Source: Clostridiales bacterium
Lineage (GTDB): Bacteria > Bacillota > Clostridia > Christensenellales > CAG-138
Assembly (NCBI GenBank): GCA_031270585.1
Contig: JAISXK010000013.1
Coordinates: 1-6,073 of the forward strand
Direction: 5' to 3'
Length of the DNA: 6,073 nt
Both the position numbers and the translations under genes were made by a program. Shown here one piece after another: positions 5,026 to 6,073 of this stretch (position 1 is its first letter; each line of letters opens with the position of its first letter). Below the pieces are notes generated by a model. The model had not been told where the DNA came from and did no database searches. It worked only from the letters and a program-made list of their open reading frames with translations.

Positions 5026-6073
5026 TCAATTATAAAACCCGTCGTCCGGCAGCGCGCCGCCCACGCTTTGCGGGTTGGCCTCATAGAGCATTTCTATCAT
5101 GGCTTTTGCGTTGGCTTTCATTTCTTCGCCCGTCAGGCATACGATGTTGCTGTTGGGTATGGCCTTTTTGGCGGCGGCGGCGGCGCCCATGATTTCATAT
5201 TTTGCTATAAGCTCGGCGGCTTCGTCAACATGCTCGTTTGTAAAGGCGGTTGATTGCGCGTATTCCTTAAGGAACAGTTCCACCGCTTCGGGGTTGGCGT
5301 CGCGGTATTCGTTGCGCACGATGACGCAGCCCTGCACGAGCGCGGCGCCGTTTTCGAGCTTGTTCCATTCTTCCGTCAGGTCAAGCGCCACGCGAAGGTT
5401 TTCGCTTTTCATCAGGGTGGCGGTCACGTTGGGCTCGGGCAGCATGGCGTAATCATAAAAGCCCGAGGCGAGCAAAGCCGCAAGCTCGGCATGGTCGTTC
5501 TGGTATTCTATATTCACTTTGCCGGCAATGCCGTTTTGATCCAGCAGGTAGTTTAATATATACTCGGGCGTGGCGGCCTGGCCGGTGGCGCCCAGCGTTT
5601 TGCCGGCGAGATCCGCCAAAGTGCGTATGCTATTGCCGTTTTCAAGTATATACAACACCCCCATGGTATTGATGGCGATGATGGATACGCCGCCATTTGT
5701 TTTGTTATAGAGATTGGCGGCCAGATTGATGGGCGCAGCGGCTATATCCGCCTCGCCCGTTACAATTTTGCCGGCCACTTCGTCGGGCGCCGCAGCGAGT
5801 TGAAATTGGTAGTCGGCGCCGCTCAGGTTGTTGGCGGCCTGCTCCATTAGATGCACCATGCCCATGCCGGTGGGGCCTTTGAGAGTAACAATGTTTATGG
5901 CGGGCGGCTTAGCCTGTGCGGGCGCTTCGCTTTGCGAGGGGGTTTCTGCGGGCGCAGCGGTCTTTGCGGGGGGATCGGTTTGCGCGGGGGTTGCTGCCGG
6001 CGCCTTGGCGCAGCCGCCAAAAAGCCCCGCTGCCAGCGGCAGGGCAAGCGCAAGGGCGAGTGCAAGTGCAAGC
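5026..6073 (-). CDS. Substrate-binding lipoprotein of a SsuA/TauA/NMT1-like ABC importer, 5' end beyond the window
   Basis: This is the extracellular, membrane-anchored receptor of the importer. The frame is open to the window edge (348 residues visible, first whole codon at 6072-6070), so the start is missing; the ATG at 5865 is internal. The visible N-terminus is a signal-peptide core of Leu-Ala repeats ending in LFGGC, a lipobox whose Cys (codon 6010-6012) would be lipidated. A 37-residue linker rich in Ala, Pro and Thr follows (5899-6009). The binding domain then starts with INIVTLKGPTGMG. It contains APDEVAGKIVTGEADIAAAP, NTMGVLYILENG and DLAGKTLGATGQ, and further on AMLPEP and a C-terminal GGALPDDGFYN. 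This pattern fits COG0715-type periplasmic binding proteins common in Clostridia. The substrate is not identifiable; sulfonates, nitrate, taurine and thiamine precursors are all known in the superfamily. It is the first visible gene of the operon, and its promoter is off the window. Confidence 0.9.
   Translation of the reverse strand, partial: LALALALALALPLAAGLFGGCAKAPAATPAQTDPPAKTAAPAETPSQSEAPAQAKPPAINIVTLKGPTGMGMVHLMEQAANNLSGADYQFQLAAAPDEVAGKIVTGEADIAAAPINLAANLYNKTNGGVSIIAINTMGVLYILENGNSIRTLADLAGKTLGATGQAATPEYILNYLLDQNGIAGKVNIEYQNDHAELAALLASGFYDYAMLPEPNVTATLMKSENLRVALDLTEEWNKLENGAALVQGCVIVRNEYRDANPEAVELFLKEYAQSTAFTNEHVDEAAELIAKYEIMGAAAAAKKAIPNSNIVCLTGEEMKANAKAMIEMLYEANPQSVGGALPDDGFYN
6043..6072 (-). 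repeat. Degenerate hexamer repeat in the signal peptide
   Basis: Five consecutive copies of CTYGCN (CTTGCA, CTTGCA, CTCGCC, CTTGCG, CTTGCC on the minus strand) encode Leu-Ala repeats in the hydrophobic core of the signal peptide. The array may continue past the window edge. Being in-frame hexamers, copy changes would alter core length without a frameshift. Confidence 0.75.

Noticed and set aside
5024..5034. Minus-strand TTGACA (5029-5024) and TATAAT (5034-5029) as a promoter for the permease
   Set aside because: They overlap in the wrong order. TTGACA has no -10 at 17 bp (TACGCG), and TATAAT has no -35; it encodes the last Tyr-Asn of the binding protein.
5026..5865. Binding protein starting at the ATG at 5865
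   Set aside because: The frame stays open to the window edge and encodes the start of the binding domain, a linker, a lipobox and a signal-peptide core, so this ATG is internal.

Overview
The window looks like a piece of a moderately GC-rich bacterial chromosome, most likely from a Bacillota/Clostridia lineage. That placement is an inference. It rests on purine-rich Shine-Dalgarno (SD) sequences (AAGGAGG, GGGAGGG), two TTG start codons placed behind strong SDs, a substrate-binding lipoprotein of a type common in gut Clostridia, and frequent ATA isoleucine codons in an otherwise GC-rich background. No phage, transposon, CRISPR array, tRNA or rRNA was seen.

Left end (1-315): no convincing gene. 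A strong Rho-independent hairpin (51-99) ends a plus-strand transcription unit that starts outside the window. It is followed by a T-rich stretch whose T-tracts recur about every 10-11 bp, then by a good vegetative promoter with an extended -10 (226-254) and a strong SD (301-307).

Plus-strand operon (316-3549): three housekeeping genes that fit one transcript. They are an ExoIII-family AP endonuclease with a TTG start, a Maf-type nucleotide pyrophosphatase overlapping it by 10 bp, and UvrC 22 bp further on. The first repairs abasic sites, the second probably removes non-canonical or excess pyrimidine nucleotides, and the third makes the incisions of nucleotide excision repair. Together they form a DNA and nucleotide maintenance unit.

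Minus-strand operon (6073 down to 3583): a three-gene ABC importer of the nitrate/sulfonate/taurine (COG0715/0600/1116) type, transcribed as substrate-binding lipoprotein (start beyond the window edge), permease, ATPase. The permease and ATPase genes overlap by 23 bp. The lipoprotein and permease are separated by 83 bp holding two inverted repeats. The substrate cannot be told from the sequence.

The two operons converge with a 33-bp gap that holds one small hairpin, probably a shared bidirectional terminator. Every protein here belongs to a known family and I see no undescribed system. The points worth a second look are regulatory: helically phased T-tracts before the promoter, a decoy ATG in front of the TTG start of the ExoIII gene, the structured spacer before a permease that lacks a clear SD, and a hexamer repeat encoding the signal-peptide core of the lipoprotein.
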